Counted from the stretch's first letter, positions 25,786 through 35,337 are shown. The stretch is DNA of 55,460 nt from Shewanella fodinae (GCF_014651955.1 NZ_BMXW01000024.1:1-55460); one strand, 5' to 3'. Numbers and translations: made by a program. Notes: a model not told the origin generated them from the letters alone.

Positions 25786-26667
25786 TTAACCGCGCAGCAG
25801 AGAAGCGATCATGCTGGTAGTACTGTTAGAAACACTCAGTACAGATACACCAGAGTTCATCAGCAACTGTTGCTTAGTCATGGCAGAAGTTTCTGCAGCA
25901 TAGTCAGCATCCATCAGGTTAGATGCTGCGGCTTCAGTGTTTTCTTTCATGTTGGTCACGTTATTGATGCTGTGATCCATACGATTCATGCTGGCCCCCA
26001 GCGCAGAACGGGCGGAACCAATGTTGTCGATTAAGGTATCAATTTCAGTCATTGCTGTCTGGGCATTAGTCTGAGTTGTGGCAGCATCTGTATCCCAAGC
26101 TAAAGCTTGACCAGCATATGTGCCACCAGTACCAATGGCAGTGTCAATAGCGCCAATTTGAGTACTTACATCCACTGCCAAAGTTTCACTGGTAGATGCG
26201 CCAATCTGGAAAGTAACAGCGCCAGAGCCAAATTTGCCAGTTGTGGTATCTAGCAATTTAGTACCAGCACCAAAAGAAGTGTTAGCGATAATGCTCTGCA
26301 TTTCTTTACCCAGAGCCTGATATTCAGCATCCATTGCTGTGTATTCTGATGAACTATTGGTACCGTTGGCAGCCTGAGTTGCAAGCTCTTTCATACGGTT
26401 GGCAATGTTGGTCATTTCATCAAACGCGCCTTCAGCAGTCTGCATCATAGACTGGGCATTGTTGGCGTTGTAGATAGCGGCTTTCTGACCAGTAGCCTGG
26501 GCATTCAAACGGTTAGCAATCTGCAGACCAGCGGCATCATCTTTAGCGGAGTTGATACGATAGCCGCTGCCCAAACGTTCCAGCGCTGTACTCAGGGCGC
26601 TGTTGGTGCGGTTCAGCTGGTTCTGGATGGAAAGGGAAGCTGCATTAGATTGAATAGATAATGACAT
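25786..26667 (-). CDS. lafA: Lateral flagellin LafA
   Basis: A 293-residue flagellin with conserved D0/D1 ends: N-terminal SLSIQSNAASLSIQNQL, LERLGSGYRINSAKDDAAGL; C-terminal MNRMDHSINNVTNMKENTEAAA to the end in MIASLLRG. The central D2/D3 part is short (about 100 residues), typical for lateral flagellins. ATG at 26667 is chosen (AGGAGA seven bases upstream) over the preceding GTG. It is one gene, not an array, unlike polar flagellin loci. A sigma-28-like element lies 36 bases upstream. Confidence 0.97.
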   Translation of the reverse strand: MSLSIQSNAASLSIQNQLNRTNSALSTALERLGSGYRINSAKDDAAGLQIANRLNAQATGQKAAIYNANNAQSMMQTAEGAFDEMTNIANRMKELATQAANGTNSSSEYTAMDAEYQALGKEMQSIIANTSFGAGTKLLDTTTGKFGSGAVTFQIGASTSETLAVDVSTQIGAIDTAIGTGGTYAGQALAWDTDAATTQTNAQTAMTEIDTLIDNIGSARSALGASMNRMDHSINNVTNMKENTEAAASNLMDADYAAETSAMTKQQLLMNSGVSVLSVSNSTTSMIASLLRG

Positions 26668-26702
26668 CACTGTTCTCCTTTAGAATCGATGTTCTCTAGA
26701 AA

Positions 26703-26730
26703 TAAGCGACCCGCTCGCGACAGAACTAAA
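26703..26730 (-). promoter_or_regulatory. Putative sigma-28 promoter of lafA (variant boxes)
   Basis: Minus strand TTTAGTTC-N12-GTCGCTTA. The boxes match the enteric consensus (TAAAGTTT-N11-GCCGATAA) only partly, but the flgM upstream region shows the same layout, TTAAGTTT-N12-GTCGCCTG. The implied transcript leader is about 30 bases. The shared variant, not the consensus score, is the main support. Confidence 0.45.
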
Positions 26731-26819
26731 ATTTATTTTTTAGATATTTTTATAATTCTAAAAAATCTTTTAAAAACAACGAAAAATTCAACCATTTTAG
26801 TTCTTTAATTCCCCAGAAA

Positions 26820-26872
26820 GCAGAAGGCAAATTGTCGCTCAGGAAGAGGATTGATTGACAACTGCCTTCTGC
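26820..26872 (-). terminator. Long inverted repeat after lafW, probable terminator
   Basis: Bases 26820-26829 (GCAGAAGGCA) pair with 26863-26872, and the stem extends after one mismatch by another five pairs (TTGTC/GACAA). It lies seven bases after the lafW stop on the minus strand, ending the flgB-to-lafW operon. The following tract is only TTTC, so efficiency is uncertain. Confidence 0.55.
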
Positions 26873-26878
26873 ACAAAC

Positions 26879-27907
26879 TTAACGACTGGCAGACAAACTA
26901 AATGACACCAGATTTCGGGTGATGTTGGCCTGAGAGACCAAGATGGATACCGCATTTTGATCTGGCTGATTAAGGATCTGCTGCACCTGTTGTGTCAGTT
27001 CCTGCAACTCTTCAGCACCAGCAGGTGAACGTTGGATCTGTTGCAAACGTTGTAATATCTGCTGTCGCTGCAGTTCAATATTCTGCAATGAAGCACGGAT
27101 TGATCGTTGCAACTGCGCTATCTGCTGCTGATACACATCGCTAGCAGTATTGTTGCTCTGTGCTAACTGCTGTAAAGCATCCAACGCGTGCGGTTCTTCA
27201 CTGAGAGAGACAGACACCGGATTGCCGGCGGCGATCCTGACGCCCTTGCCCATCATCATCCAAGGTTCTTTCAGTGCAGAAGATGCATCTTTGGATGCAG
27301 TAAACAGTAACGTATCCCGCGCTGACACCGTCACCGCAATCTCTTGACTGGAAAAAGCCTGTTGCACTGTTTCAAGATTTGCTGACTTATCGGCGTAAGC
27401 AGGTAACGAAAACGAAACCGCTTTTCCACTGCGCCCCATCACAATGCTCACCTGTTCATCCAGCGCTTTGGGCGACAACAAGTCAACTTTGTTGGTTAGC
27501 TCCCGGGTAACAGACTGGGCTGCAGGGTCAATGCTGCGTAACTTGCCGTTAACGCCGCCTTGCTGTAGTTGCGTCTTCATCTTACTGACAGCACTGGCTA
27601 TCTGTTTTGGATTAACGTCGTTAGGAGATGTCTGCTGATTAATTCGGGCACTGAGCGTCTTCAATTGGTATGACAGCTGCCTCAGCGTTCGAGCAGACTG
27701 CTCGCTATTGCCCATGGATTTTGTCACGGTTGCCAAGGCCACCCAGCGCGACAGCACTTGGTGTTGACTGCCCTTTTCCGCAGTTACTGAGGTGGACTTA
27801 TTGCTGGTCGGTGTTTGCGTGTCGGCTTCAGCAACCGCTGCAGCACTGACGCGGCTTTCCTGAAGTCGCGGGGTATCTTTGATGGCTGACGGGTGAGTGA
27901 CTAACAT
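26879..27907 (-). CDS. lafW: LafW-like lateral flagellar protein, function poorly known
   Basis: A 342-residue protein without signal peptide. Its N-terminus is Ser/Thr-rich, and the C-terminal third (about 245-330) is a Gln-rich predicted coiled coil. The middle has no motif I recognise. Position is the key evidence: between flgL and lafA, where lateral/Flag-2 clusters of other gammaproteobacteria carry lafW, described as a putative hook-associated protein. The start is seven bases past the flgL stop with no strong ribosome site, suggesting coupling. Coiled-coil ends and lack of a Sec signal fit an export-apparatus substrate or filament-associated protein. Name assigned by synteny, not sequence. 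Confidence 0.6.
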   Translation of the reverse strand: MLVTHPSAIKDTPRLQESRVSAAAVAEADTQTPTSNKSTSVTAEKGSQHQVLSRWVALATVTKSMGNSEQSARTLRQLSYQLKTLSARINQQTSPNDVNPKQIASAVSKMKTQLQQGGVNGKLRSIDPAAQSVTRELTNKVDLLSPKALDEQVSIVMGRSGKAVSFSLPAYADKSANLETVQQAFSSQEIAVTVSARDTLLFTASKDASSALKEPWMMMGKGVRIAAGNPVSVSLSEEPHALDALQQLAQSNNTASDVYQQQIAQLQRSIRASLQNIELQRQQILQRLQQIQRSPAGAEELQELTQQVQQILNQPDQNAVSILVSQANITRNLVSFSLSASR

Positions 27908-27914
27908 GGTGTTA

Positions 27915-28814
27915 TCAGATCAACGAAAAGAGTGACAGTTGGCTGACGCGGTTATAAACCTTCAGTGTCGACTCATAGGAAGCAACCGATTCGTTCAGCT
28001 TTACGTATGTTTCCGCATAATTGACCTGACTGATATCGTCCCTGAGTCCCTGGGTGTAAACGGCAATATCGTCATTCCCCTGCTTGATGGATTCCAGCGA
28101 GGCACGCGTCGCCCCCACTTGGGTCAATTGGTCAGTGACACGCTGTAAAAAGCTGTTAATGCCATCCATCATGGCTCTAGATTCATCGCCGACGCTAGCA
28201 TTTGCCGGATCTGTCGTCAGCAAGTTCAGGTAGCTCTGCATCTGATTCAAAAATGTCGCACTGGGGTCAATGTCGCTGCCGATCACATTACTACGGACAT
28301 CAGAATCTGACGACACTGCCACCTGCCGAATATTGCTGTCGCCCATATACTGATATTGCCCAGCAAGGTCCTGCTGGAAAGGCATCACATTAGTCAAGCT
28401 ACCGGAAAAGTAATAGCGGCCATCACCGTCTTTGGCGTTGAGTAAGTCCACAATGGCGGGGAATAGGACATCCATCTGCTGAGCCAACGCGGCAATTTCT
28501 GTTTCCCCCATAGAGCCATCGGCTGCCGTGGTGGTCATCTGCTGCATACTATCAAGGATATTCACCACACTGGAAAGCTGTGTTTCCTGCTGTCCCAGCG
28601 TATATTCCACATCATTCATATTGGACTGATACTGCTTGATAGAGCTGAGTTCACCGTCCAGTGTCAGTAACATTACCGAGCCAAGTGGGTCATCTGAGGG
28701 TCTCGATATACGCTGATTGTTGGCCAGTTGCACTGATAGACGGTTATAGTCAGCAGTCCCCTGGTTGATGGCGCGGATGATATTCAGATGATATTCGTTG
28801 GAACTGATTCTCAT
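27915..28814 (-). CDS. flgL: Lateral hook-filament junction protein FlgL (HAP3)
   Basis: A 299-residue flagellin-like protein. The N-terminus has the HAP3 pattern (MRISSNEYHLNII, YNRLSVQLANNQRISRPSDDP) and the C-terminus is helical, ending NRVSQLSLFSLI. It joins FlgK to the filament. AAGGAA before the ATG supports the start, nine bases after flgK. Confidence 0.94.
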   Translation of the reverse strand: MRISSNEYHLNIIRAINQGTADYNRLSVQLANNQRISRPSDDPLGSVMLLTLDGELSSIKQYQSNMNDVEYTLGQQETQLSSVVNILDSMQQMTTTAADGSMGETEIAALAQQMDVLFPAIVDLLNAKDGDGRYYFSGSLTNVMPFQQDLAGQYQYMGDSNIRQVAVSSDSDVRSNVIGSDIDPSATFLNQMQSYLNLLTTDPANASVGDESRAMMDGINSFLQRVTDQLTQVGATRASLESIKQGNDDIAVYTQGLRDDISQVNYAETYVKLNESVASYESTLKVYNRVSQLSLFSLI

Positions 28815-28823
28815 AGCGGTTCC

Positions 28824-30161
28824 TTAAAACATGTTCAACAGGGTTTTGAAGGTTTCATCAGCCACCGAAATCACTTTGGCATTAGCTTGATACATCTGTT
28901 GGTAATAAAGGATGTTAGAAGCCTCTTCATCGAGATTGACACCACTGAGATTGTCCCGGGTCTTGATCGCATTATCATTTAACGCCTGGGCAGTCTTAAC
29001 ATTGCTCTGGTTTTCGTTACTTTTTGAAGCAAGGCGCCCGATCAACAGTGAATAATCATCAGACTGATTGCCAAACACTTTGATAAGATTAGCGATGTTA
29101 CCGTTATCACCCACACCGCCTGCGGCCACCCAGTTGCCACTGCCATCGTCTTTACCGCCGATAAACGCCAGTGAATCAATCGTGATACTATCGCTTACAG
29201 CAAAGGTGCCTAACGGATCATTGGCATCATAGCTGAAGAGCGGGGCCCCTGGATTACCATTTAAATCAAAGCCCTGTGCCAATACCCCATTTACCTCATC
29301 ACTCAACTGACTCAGCATGGTATTGAGACTTTCTACCGTAGGTTGCAACACGCCAGTATCTGCCGCAATCAAGCCCCCCATCTGCCCGCCAATGCGGTCA
29401 GTCAGACGAAATACCTGTTTGCCTAATGTCAGCGATACCTCAGTACCATTTATCACCAATTCGGCCGCTTTGGTGCCGATCAATAATGGCGCACCATTAA
29501 CGGTGGAGATATCCAAAGTGCCATCATCGTGGCTGGTGGTAGTAATCCCCATGTAGGATGACAATTGGGTCACCAGCAATTCTCGATTATCCTCTAACTC
29601 AGCCGTTGGGTCCCCTTTGGCAACGGCGATGGCGATGCGATCATTGTAATCAGCCAATTTGCGCAAGGTATAACTGATGCTGGAAGCCGTTTGGGTCATC
29701 TCTTTACTGAGCTGCTCCCGCTGATCTGTCAAAGCACCATTTATCTGCGACATCTTGTTGACCAAGGCATCGGCGCTGGACAACACTTCTTGCCGGTAAG
29801 CTTGTGATTCTGGTTCCGCCAGCGAGGAATTAAGCGCCGCGGTAACCTGACTAATGGCATCGTTGAAGTTAAGTGAGGTGGTTCCCATCAGCTCTTCGGT
29901 ATACCCCAGATAACTCTGCAAGCCATTGTAATAAGCCCAATCAGAACTGGTACGCCAGATATCATCGTTATAGAAACTATTAACGACACGATCGACATTG
30001 CTGACCTTTACACCGTTCAGGCTCCCTTGCGCAGTGGCAAATTGGATCGCCTGACGGCTGTATCCTTCGGTGGCCGAGTTGGCAACATTGTTGCCGCTGA
30101 CAGACAGTGCAGTATTGGCTGCATTCAGTCCGGATAAGGCATTGGACAGCAGTCCTGACAT
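28824..30161 (-). CDS. flgK: Lateral hook-filament junction protein FlgK (HAP1)
   Basis: A 445-residue protein with the flagellar rod/hook N-terminal motif (SNALSGLNAANTALSVSGNN, NSATEGYSRQ) and a C-terminal NLDEEASNILYYQQMYQANAKV segment typical of HAP1. ATG at 30161 is chosen because GGGGAG lies eight bases upstream and family members begin at this point; an earlier in-frame ATG at 30194 would overlap flgJ. It connects hook to FlgL. Confidence 0.95.
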   Translation of the reverse strand: MSGLLSNALSGLNAANTALSVSGNNVANSATEGYSRQAIQFATAQGSLNGVKVSNVDRVVNSFYNDDIWRTSSDWAYYNGLQSYLGYTEELMGTTSLNFNDAISQVTAALNSSLAEPESQAYRQEVLSSADALVNKMSQINGALTDQREQLSKEMTQTASSISYTLRKLADYNDRIAIAVAKGDPTAELEDNRELLVTQLSSYMGITTTSHDDGTLDISTVNGAPLLIGTKAAELVINGTEVSLTLGKQVFRLTDRIGGQMGGLIAADTGVLQPTVESLNTMLSQLSDEVNGVLAQGFDLNGNPGAPLFSYDANDPLGTFAVSDSITIDSLAFIGGKDDGSGNWVAAGGVGDNGNIANLIKVFGNQSDDYSLLIGRLASKSNENQSNVKTAQALNDNAIKTRDNLSGVNLDEEASNILYYQQMYQANAKVISVADETFKTLLNMF

Positions 30162-30165
30162 CTCA

Positions 30166-30597
30166 CTAACTCCCCGAGTTGATGCCTCTGGCATGCAAAG
30201 GCTGAGAAAACGCGTTTCCTTCTAATGTAGGAGCGACGGTTTTTTCCGATTCCTTAAATTTATTTTCCAAGGAATGCAGTTGTCCCCCTATCTGTGCCAC
30301 CATTTTTTCTGCCAGCCCTATCTGACCGGATGCGGCCATAGACTGCGCAATCTGAGCGTTGTAGATATCCTGATACATTTTCTGTTCACGGCTGGCAAAC
30401 ATACCATCGTCGCCACTGATTGCTTCCGTGGCACTGTGCATATTTTTCAGCACCAGCTGCAGAAATATCGCCTCAAACTGCTCAGAAGCTTGCTGCAATC
30501 CATCCGCTTCCGAAAGGTTGCTATAAATCTGATTAACCTGTGTCGGGTCAATGGCCAGCGACTGATTAAATGCAGGTGAAATTGGGTTACTCATCAT
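30166..30597 (-). CDS. flgJ: Lateral rod-scaffold protein FlgJ without the muramidase domain
   Basis: A 143-residue protein corresponding only to the N-terminal rod-binding domain of FlgJ (EQFEAIFLQLVLKNM and EQKMYQDIYNAQIAQSMA). Enterobacterial FlgJ is about 310 residues and adds a peptidoglycan-hydrolase domain, missing here. The gene is intact, so the short form is its normal design. Another enzyme must open the cell wall for the lateral rod. The start is chosen at the ATG six bases after AGGA. Confidence 0.92.
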   Translation of the reverse strand: MMSNPISPAFNQSLAIDPTQVNQIYSNLSEADGLQQASEQFEAIFLQLVLKNMHSATEAISGDDGMFASREQKMYQDIYNAQIAQSMAASGQIGLAEKMVAQIGGQLHSLENKFKESEKTVAPTLEGNAFSQPLHARGINSGS

Positions 30598-30608
30598 CAC
30601 GATTCCTA

Positions 30609-31712
30609 CTAAATCACCACCAGTTCCGCTTCCAGTGCCCCAGCTTTATCGAGCCCCATCAAAATGGACATCAGTTCGGCAGGCGTTGCGCCCAACGCAT
30701 TAACCGCCTGGACAATAGTCTCCAACGAAGTCCCCTCTGGGAATAACATCATGTTGTGACGTTGCTGATCCACATTGACGTCGCTGGCATTAACCGGCAC
30801 CGTGGTGCCGTTGGAAAACGGTGCTGGCTGAATAGCGCCCTGCCGCTCAGTAATGGTAATGGTCAGACTGCCATGCGTAACGGCGGCCTTGCGCACGCGC
30901 ACCATATCGTTGATGACCACAGTGCCGGTACGACTGTTAAAAATCACTTTAGGCCGCTGGCTGCCCAGTTCCACCTGAATATCCTGCAGCATTGACATGA
31001 AAGTGTTGAAATTGTTGGGATCGCGCGGTGCGCTTATCATCAACTTGCCCCAGTTCTCCGCTTTGGCGACGCCGGGACCAAACTCCTTATTGATAGCACT
31101 GACGATATTTCTGGCCGTCTTGTAATTGGGTTCTTTGAGATTCAGTACCACTTCACCAGAATCCCGGTTCCTGCCAAGAACAGCACGCTCAACCGTAGCA
31201 CCGTTTGGAATAATGCCCGAGGTCGGAACGTTTACGGTAACCGATGAACCGGTGTTACCAGAGGCATTAACACCGCCAACCACCAGATTACCTTGAGCCA
31301 GGGCGTATACCTTGCCATCTATGCCCCGCAGTGGCGTCAATACCAAACTGCCACCTAACAGGCTTTTGGCATCGCCCAACGAATTTACGGTGACGTCAAT
31401 CAGTTGCCCAGGGCTGCTGTCAGGTGGCAACGTTGCCTGCACCAGTACCGCTGCAATATTTTTGGTACGGGGTAAATTACTGTCATCCATCTTGACGCCG
31501 AACTGCTTCAGCATGTTATTCAGCGACTGACCAGCAAACTTAATCTGCGATTTATCACCGGACCCCGCCAGACCAACTACTAATCCATAGCCCACCAGTT
31601 GATTGTCACGAACGCCCTGCACATCGACCAGATCCAGTAGTGCCCGGCTCGAAGCTGACACCCCGCTAGATAGCAGCGCCAATAACACACCTAGGAGAAG
31701 TTTTCTTGCCAT
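30609..31712 (-). CDS. flgI: Lateral P-ring protein FlgI
   Basis: A 367-residue secreted protein with signal peptide (to about residue 20, SSGVSAS) followed by the family opening LLDLVDVQGVRDNQLVGYGLVVGLAGSGD, split here over two motifs: DVQGVRDNQL and GYGLVVGLAGSGD. FlgI forms the peptidoglycan-level bushing of the rod. Length and C-terminus (LVVI) fit. It follows flgH by 12 bases. Confidence 0.97.
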   Translation of the reverse strand: MARKLLLGVLLALLSSGVSASSRALLDLVDVQGVRDNQLVGYGLVVGLAGSGDKSQIKFAGQSLNNMLKQFGVKMDDSNLPRTKNIAAVLVQATLPPDSSPGQLIDVTVNSLGDAKSLLGGSLVLTPLRGIDGKVYALAQGNLVVGGVNASGNTGSSVTVNVPTSGIIPNGATVERAVLGRNRDSGEVVLNLKEPNYKTARNIVSAINKEFGPGVAKAENWGKLMISAPRDPNNFNTFMSMLQDIQVELGSQRPKVIFNSRTGTVVINDMVRVRKAAVTHGSLTITITERQGAIQPAPFSNGTTVPVNASDVNVDQQRHNMMLFPEGTSLETIVQAVNALGATPAELMSILMGLDKAGALEAELVVI

Positions 31713-31724
31713 TGCCTCTTTGCC

Positions 31725-32396
31725 TTAAAACGGATTGAGATAACGGGTGAATAGCTTGGTCAACCACCCTGGTTCAGATGCATCTGCCAAAGTACCGCTA
31801 CCTTCATAACTGATGGAGGCCTCGGCAATCCGCTGCGAGGAAATCTGATTAGTCACATCAATATCTTCTGGACGGACGACCCCAGAAAGTTCCAAGTATT
31901 CGTCACCTTGATTCAGCCGGATCTGTTTACGGCCTTTAATGCGCAAAGCGCCGTTTGGCAACACATCGACCACTCTCACGGAGATATAGCCACTGAGAGA
32001 GTTCTGTTGATTGGCTGTACTCTGGCCTTTGAAACTGGTGGCGGAGTTGGTTTGCAGCGCCATGTCGTTGGTATTGAGCGTTCCCAATAGCGGTACGCCC
32101 ACATCCCAACTGCTGTCTTTGCCTAACGATGAATCAGCACTTTTACTGGACATAGTACGTTCGGCCAACACCACCGTTAATATGTCACCAACGGAGTAGG
32201 CTCGCTTGTCTGCAAACAGCGTGAACATGTAATAGTCACTGTATAATCCGCCTTCCTGGTGGTTGACTAGCTGCCCATTATCCTGAGTTGAGGCATCGTC
32301 ATCAGCGGCAGCTGCTTGACGGCCAGCGCCGGACGGGGAACTACTACAGGCACTTAGCAGTAATAAGACCAACAGCAATAGATAGCGCATAAGCAT
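31725..32396 (-). CDS. flgH: Lateral L-ring lipoprotein FlgH
   Basis: A 223-residue outer-membrane lipoprotein: signal with lipobox LSAC (cysteine near residue 16), then the FlgH features YTLFADKRAYSVGDILTV-like segment (as FTLFADKRAYSVGDIL) and INGVLPNGALRIKGRKQI-like residues (DVLPNGALRIKGRKQI). ATG at 32396 shares its A with the flgG stop (TGATG), so the two are coupled. Confidence 0.96.
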   Translation of the reverse strand: MLMRYLLLLVLLLLSACSSSPSGAGRQAAAADDDASTQDNGQLVNHQEGGLYSDYYMFTLFADKRAYSVGDILTVVLAERTMSSKSADSSLGKDSSWDVGVPLLGTLNTNDMALQTNSATSFKGQSTANQQNSLSGYISVRVVDVLPNGALRIKGRKQIRLNQGDEYLELSGVVRPEDIDVTNQISSQRIAEASISYEGSGTLADASEPGWLTKLFTRYLNPF

Positions 32397-33181
32397 CACA
32401 TGCTCTGGTTAACAAATCGCAGCATTTCATCTGCGGCAGAAACCACTTTGGCATTCATTTCGTAGGCCCGTTGCACGGCGATCATATCCACCATTTCATC
32501 AACCACACTGACGTTGGAACCTTCTACCGTAAACTGCTGCAATTGCCCTAACGCATCTTCACCTGGCACCCCTTCAGTCGCTTCACCAGAGGCCGCAGTC
32601 GCACGATAAAGGTTACCACCTAACGCTTCTAAGCCAGCCGGATTAACAAAGTTCACGGTAAGAATTTGCCCCAGTTCCTGCGGTTGATTGTCACCCGCCA
32701 CCACAGCGGTCACCGTGCCATCTTTGCCAATGGTCACCTTAGTGGTATTGGCCGGAACGGTAATATTCTGCGACAGCGGTAAACCATCACTGTTCACCAT
32801 TACCGAGTCCGAGTTCAGCTGGAACTGGCCGTTACGGGTATACAGCGTTTCGCCATCTGGACTGTCTATCTGGAAAAAGCCTTGCCCAGTGATGGCAATA
32901 TCCAGTGGATTACTAGTGGTTTCAGAGGGGCCTTCAGTAAACTGCTTCTGGGTACCATTCACACGAACCCCGGTGCCCAATTGCAACCCGGCGGGAATTT
33001 CATTCAACGCATCGGCCTGGGTTCCCGGCTGGCGCTGCACCTGATAAAACAGATCCTGAAACATCGCCCGGTCTTTCTTAAAGCCAACGGTACTGACGTT
33101 TGCCAGGTTGTTGGATATGGTGGTCATTCGCAGATCCTGTGCTTCCAGACCCGTTTTACTGACCCACAGTGCTGAATTCAT
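32396..33181 (-). CDS. flgG: Lateral distal rod protein FlgG
   Basis: A 261-residue axial protein with the rod/hook N-terminal motif (LWVSKTGLEAQDLRMTTISN, NLANVSTVGFKKDRA) and C-terminal VNVVDEMVDMIAVQRAYEMNAKV-type ending (EMVDMIAVQRAYEMNAK). It forms the distal rod inside the L and P rings. Normal length of about 260. Confidence 0.97.
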   Translation of the reverse strand: MNSALWVSKTGLEAQDLRMTTISNNLANVSTVGFKKDRAMFQDLFYQVQRQPGTQADALNEIPAGLQLGTGVRVNGTQKQFTEGPSETTSNPLDIAITGQGFFQIDSPDGETLYTRNGQFQLNSDSVMVNSDGLPLSQNITVPANTTKVTIGKDGTVTAVVAGDNQPQELGQILTVNFVNPAGLEALGGNLYRATAASGEATEGVPGEDALGQLQQFTVEGSNVSVVDEMVDMIAVQRAYEMNAKVVSAADEMLRFVNQSM

Positions 33182-33207
33182 GTGGTAAAGCTCCTTGTTG
33201 CTCGCGC

Positions 33208-33942
33208 TTATGCTTCGCCGCGAATTAATCGGTCACCGGAACTGGCCAGATCTTCGGCAACCTTCATCATTTTGATATTCATCTCAAACTGACGGCTGAT
33301 ATTCATGGTCTTAACCATCTGTTCAACCGCATTAACGTTAGATCCTTCCAGTTTGCCGCTAACCAGCGTCACCGCTTCATCGCGATTGAGTTGCTGACCA
33401 TTGCTGTCACGCAGCAAACCATCGCGGCCTTTCACCAGATTATTGTTGGCACTGACCAACTTGATCTGGGCTTCCTGCGCTATCAGTCCGCCACCCACAG
33501 GGGTGAGATTGATAGTGCCGTCGGGGCTGATATCAATATCGCCAAATTGCGGCAACTGGATGGGGCCACCGCCTTCCCCTAGCACCTGCAAGCCATTTAC
33601 CCGTAAAAAGCCATCACCATCGACCTGCAGATTACCGGCACGGGTATAGGCTTCATTACCGTTGCCATCAAGCACGGCCAAATAGCCGGACTCACTCAAG
33701 GCCACATCCAGTTTGCGACCGGTGTCCATCATCGGTCCTTGCGCCAAACTGGTGACGGCAGGTGTCAGCTGTGCCTGATAACGGGTGCGAAAGCCATCGC
33801 CACCCACCATCATTGACTGCGCTTGCTCCAAGTCAGCGCGGAAACCAGCCGTATTCACATTCGCCAGGTTGTTTGCCACCACCTGTAGTGCTTTGTTATT
33901 TAACTCTGCACCGGAAACCGCGGTATATATCAAGCGTTCCAT
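33208..33942 (-). CDS. flgF: Lateral proximal rod protein FlgF
   Basis: A 244-residue rod protein: N-terminal IYTAVSGAELNNKALQVVAN, NLANVNTAGFRADLEQA; C-terminal VEQMVKTMNISRQFEMNIKM and the GDRLIRGEA end. It lies between flgE and flgG as in all canonical flg operons and shares their axial-protein termini. Confidence 0.96.
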   Translation of the reverse strand: MERLIYTAVSGAELNNKALQVVANNLANVNTAGFRADLEQAQSMMVGGDGFRTRYQAQLTPAVTSLAQGPMMDTGRKLDVALSESGYLAVLDGNGNEAYTRAGNLQVDGDGFLRVNGLQVLGEGGGPIQLPQFGDIDISPDGTINLTPVGGGLIAQEAQIKLVSANNNLVKGRDGLLRDSNGQQLNRDEAVTLVSGKLEGSNVNAVEQMVKTMNISRQFEMNIKMMKVAEDLASSGDRLIRGEA

Positions 33943-33957
33943 TCAGGGTTAGTTCCT

Positions 33958-35319
33958 CTAGGTCGCATTAAACAGCACTTGCATCATGTCGTTAGCCGTG
34001 CTGATGGTTTTCGCGTTAGCTTGATAGTTTTGCTGGAAAGAGATGAGGTCGACCAATTGATCACTAATATCGACGTTCGAGCCCATGTACTGCCCAGACA
34101 GCAACTGTCCAACAGTACCGTTATCAGCAGTGGTATAAAGCGGATTGCCTGATTCGGCGGTGTTATACCATACGGTATTATCACCTTGTTCAAGTCCATT
34201 CACGTTAGCAAAGGTCGCTAACACCAGTTGCCCCTGCAGTTTGGACTCACCATTGGTAAAGGTGGCGTACAACTTACCATCAGCGTCCACGGTCACCCCG
34301 TTAAATTCACCAGAGGTGTAACCATTGGCATCGTTGTTGTACATCGCAAAGCCACTACCGAACTGGGTGCTTTGTTTCATATCGATTGTCAGGCTGACAT
34401 CACCAGCACCGTTCGGATTGCCGTCCTTGTCCAACGGGCTAAAGGTCAGCTGAACTTGACGCATACTGTAGGGGTCAGTGCTATTACTGTCAGGAACTGT
34501 GCCTGGAGTAAAGCTGCCATCGAGGGGCAGCATCTGACCATCAGTACCAAAGGTGATAGTCACAGCCCCTGCCGCTGTGGTCGCGCCATCCACAGTCACA
34601 TTCTGCGAACCGACTGTTGCACCGCCGGGCAGACCGAGCTGCGTGGCAGTCAGAGGTTGACCATCCACAAAGTACATGGTCTGCCATTCGTTAGAACCGG
34701 TATGGTTGTAATACTGAGTCAGCACATGACTATTACCGAGAGAATCGAACACTTCAGTCGACTGGGAAAAGTTATAAGCCGAGCCATCGGTGGGATCAAA
34801 AGTGTCCGGTGCCGTCGGGTAAGGAATGACATCGCTGGCAGAGCTGAAATTGCCAGAAAAGGTGACTAAGTCGGATGCCTGCGCGGGAATGTTGCTGCCT
34901 TCAATCTTAAGGTCGGTGAGAACCCCCGGCACAATGTTCGGATCCGTAGCGTCGTCGACACCGTACCCCTGCAGCTTGGCACCACTGGCATTAGTGATAT
35001 ACAACTGATCATTGAGCCCAAACTGGCCGGCCTGGGTGTAAGCTTCGCGGCCGTTAGCGGACAGCACAAAAAAGCCTTTCCCGGTAATGGCCAGATCCAG
35101 ATCTTTATCCGTTTTCACCAAATCACCGGTGGCAGTAAAATCTTCTTTGATATCAGCAACTTTAACGCCACCGCGTTGACCACCATTGTACACTGCTGCA
35201 AATTCGGTACTGCCAGCTTTAAAACCGGAAGTCGACGAGTTAGAGATGTTGTTACTGGTGACTTCCAGTGCCGTCTGAGTGCTTTTCAGGCCACTCAGGC
35301 CAATTTGAAACATCGACAT
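33958..35319 (-). CDS. flgE: Lateral hook protein FlgE
   Basis: A 453-residue hook subunit. N-terminus MFQIGLSGLKSTQTALEVTS and NNISNSSTSGFKAGSTEFA; C-terminus QLVDLISFQQNYQANAKTIS and ANDMMQVLFNAT. The centre is Thr/Gly/Asp-rich, as in hook D1/D2 domains. It polymerises under FlgD capping to a length set by FliK. Confidence 0.97.
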   Translation of the reverse strand: MSMFQIGLSGLKSTQTALEVTSNNISNSSTSGFKAGSTEFAAVYNGGQRGGVKVADIKEDFTATGDLVKTDKDLDLAITGKGFFVLSANGREAYTQAGQFGLNDQLYITNASGAKLQGYGVDDATDPNIVPGVLTDLKIEGSNIPAQASDLVTFSGNFSSASDVIPYPTAPDTFDPTDGSAYNFSQSTEVFDSLGNSHVLTQYYNHTGSNEWQTMYFVDGQPLTATQLGLPGGATVGSQNVTVDGATTAAGAVTITFGTDGQMLPLDGSFTPGTVPDSNSTDPYSMRQVQLTFSPLDKDGNPNGAGDVSLTIDMKQSTQFGSGFAMYNNDANGYTSGEFNGVTVDADGKLYATFTNGESKLQGQLVLATFANVNGLEQGDNTVWYNTAESGNPLYTTADNGTVGQLLSGQYMGSNVDISDQLVDLISFQQNYQANAKTISTANDMMQVLFNAT

Positions 35320-35337
35320 AATTAGCGTCCTTAGTGG

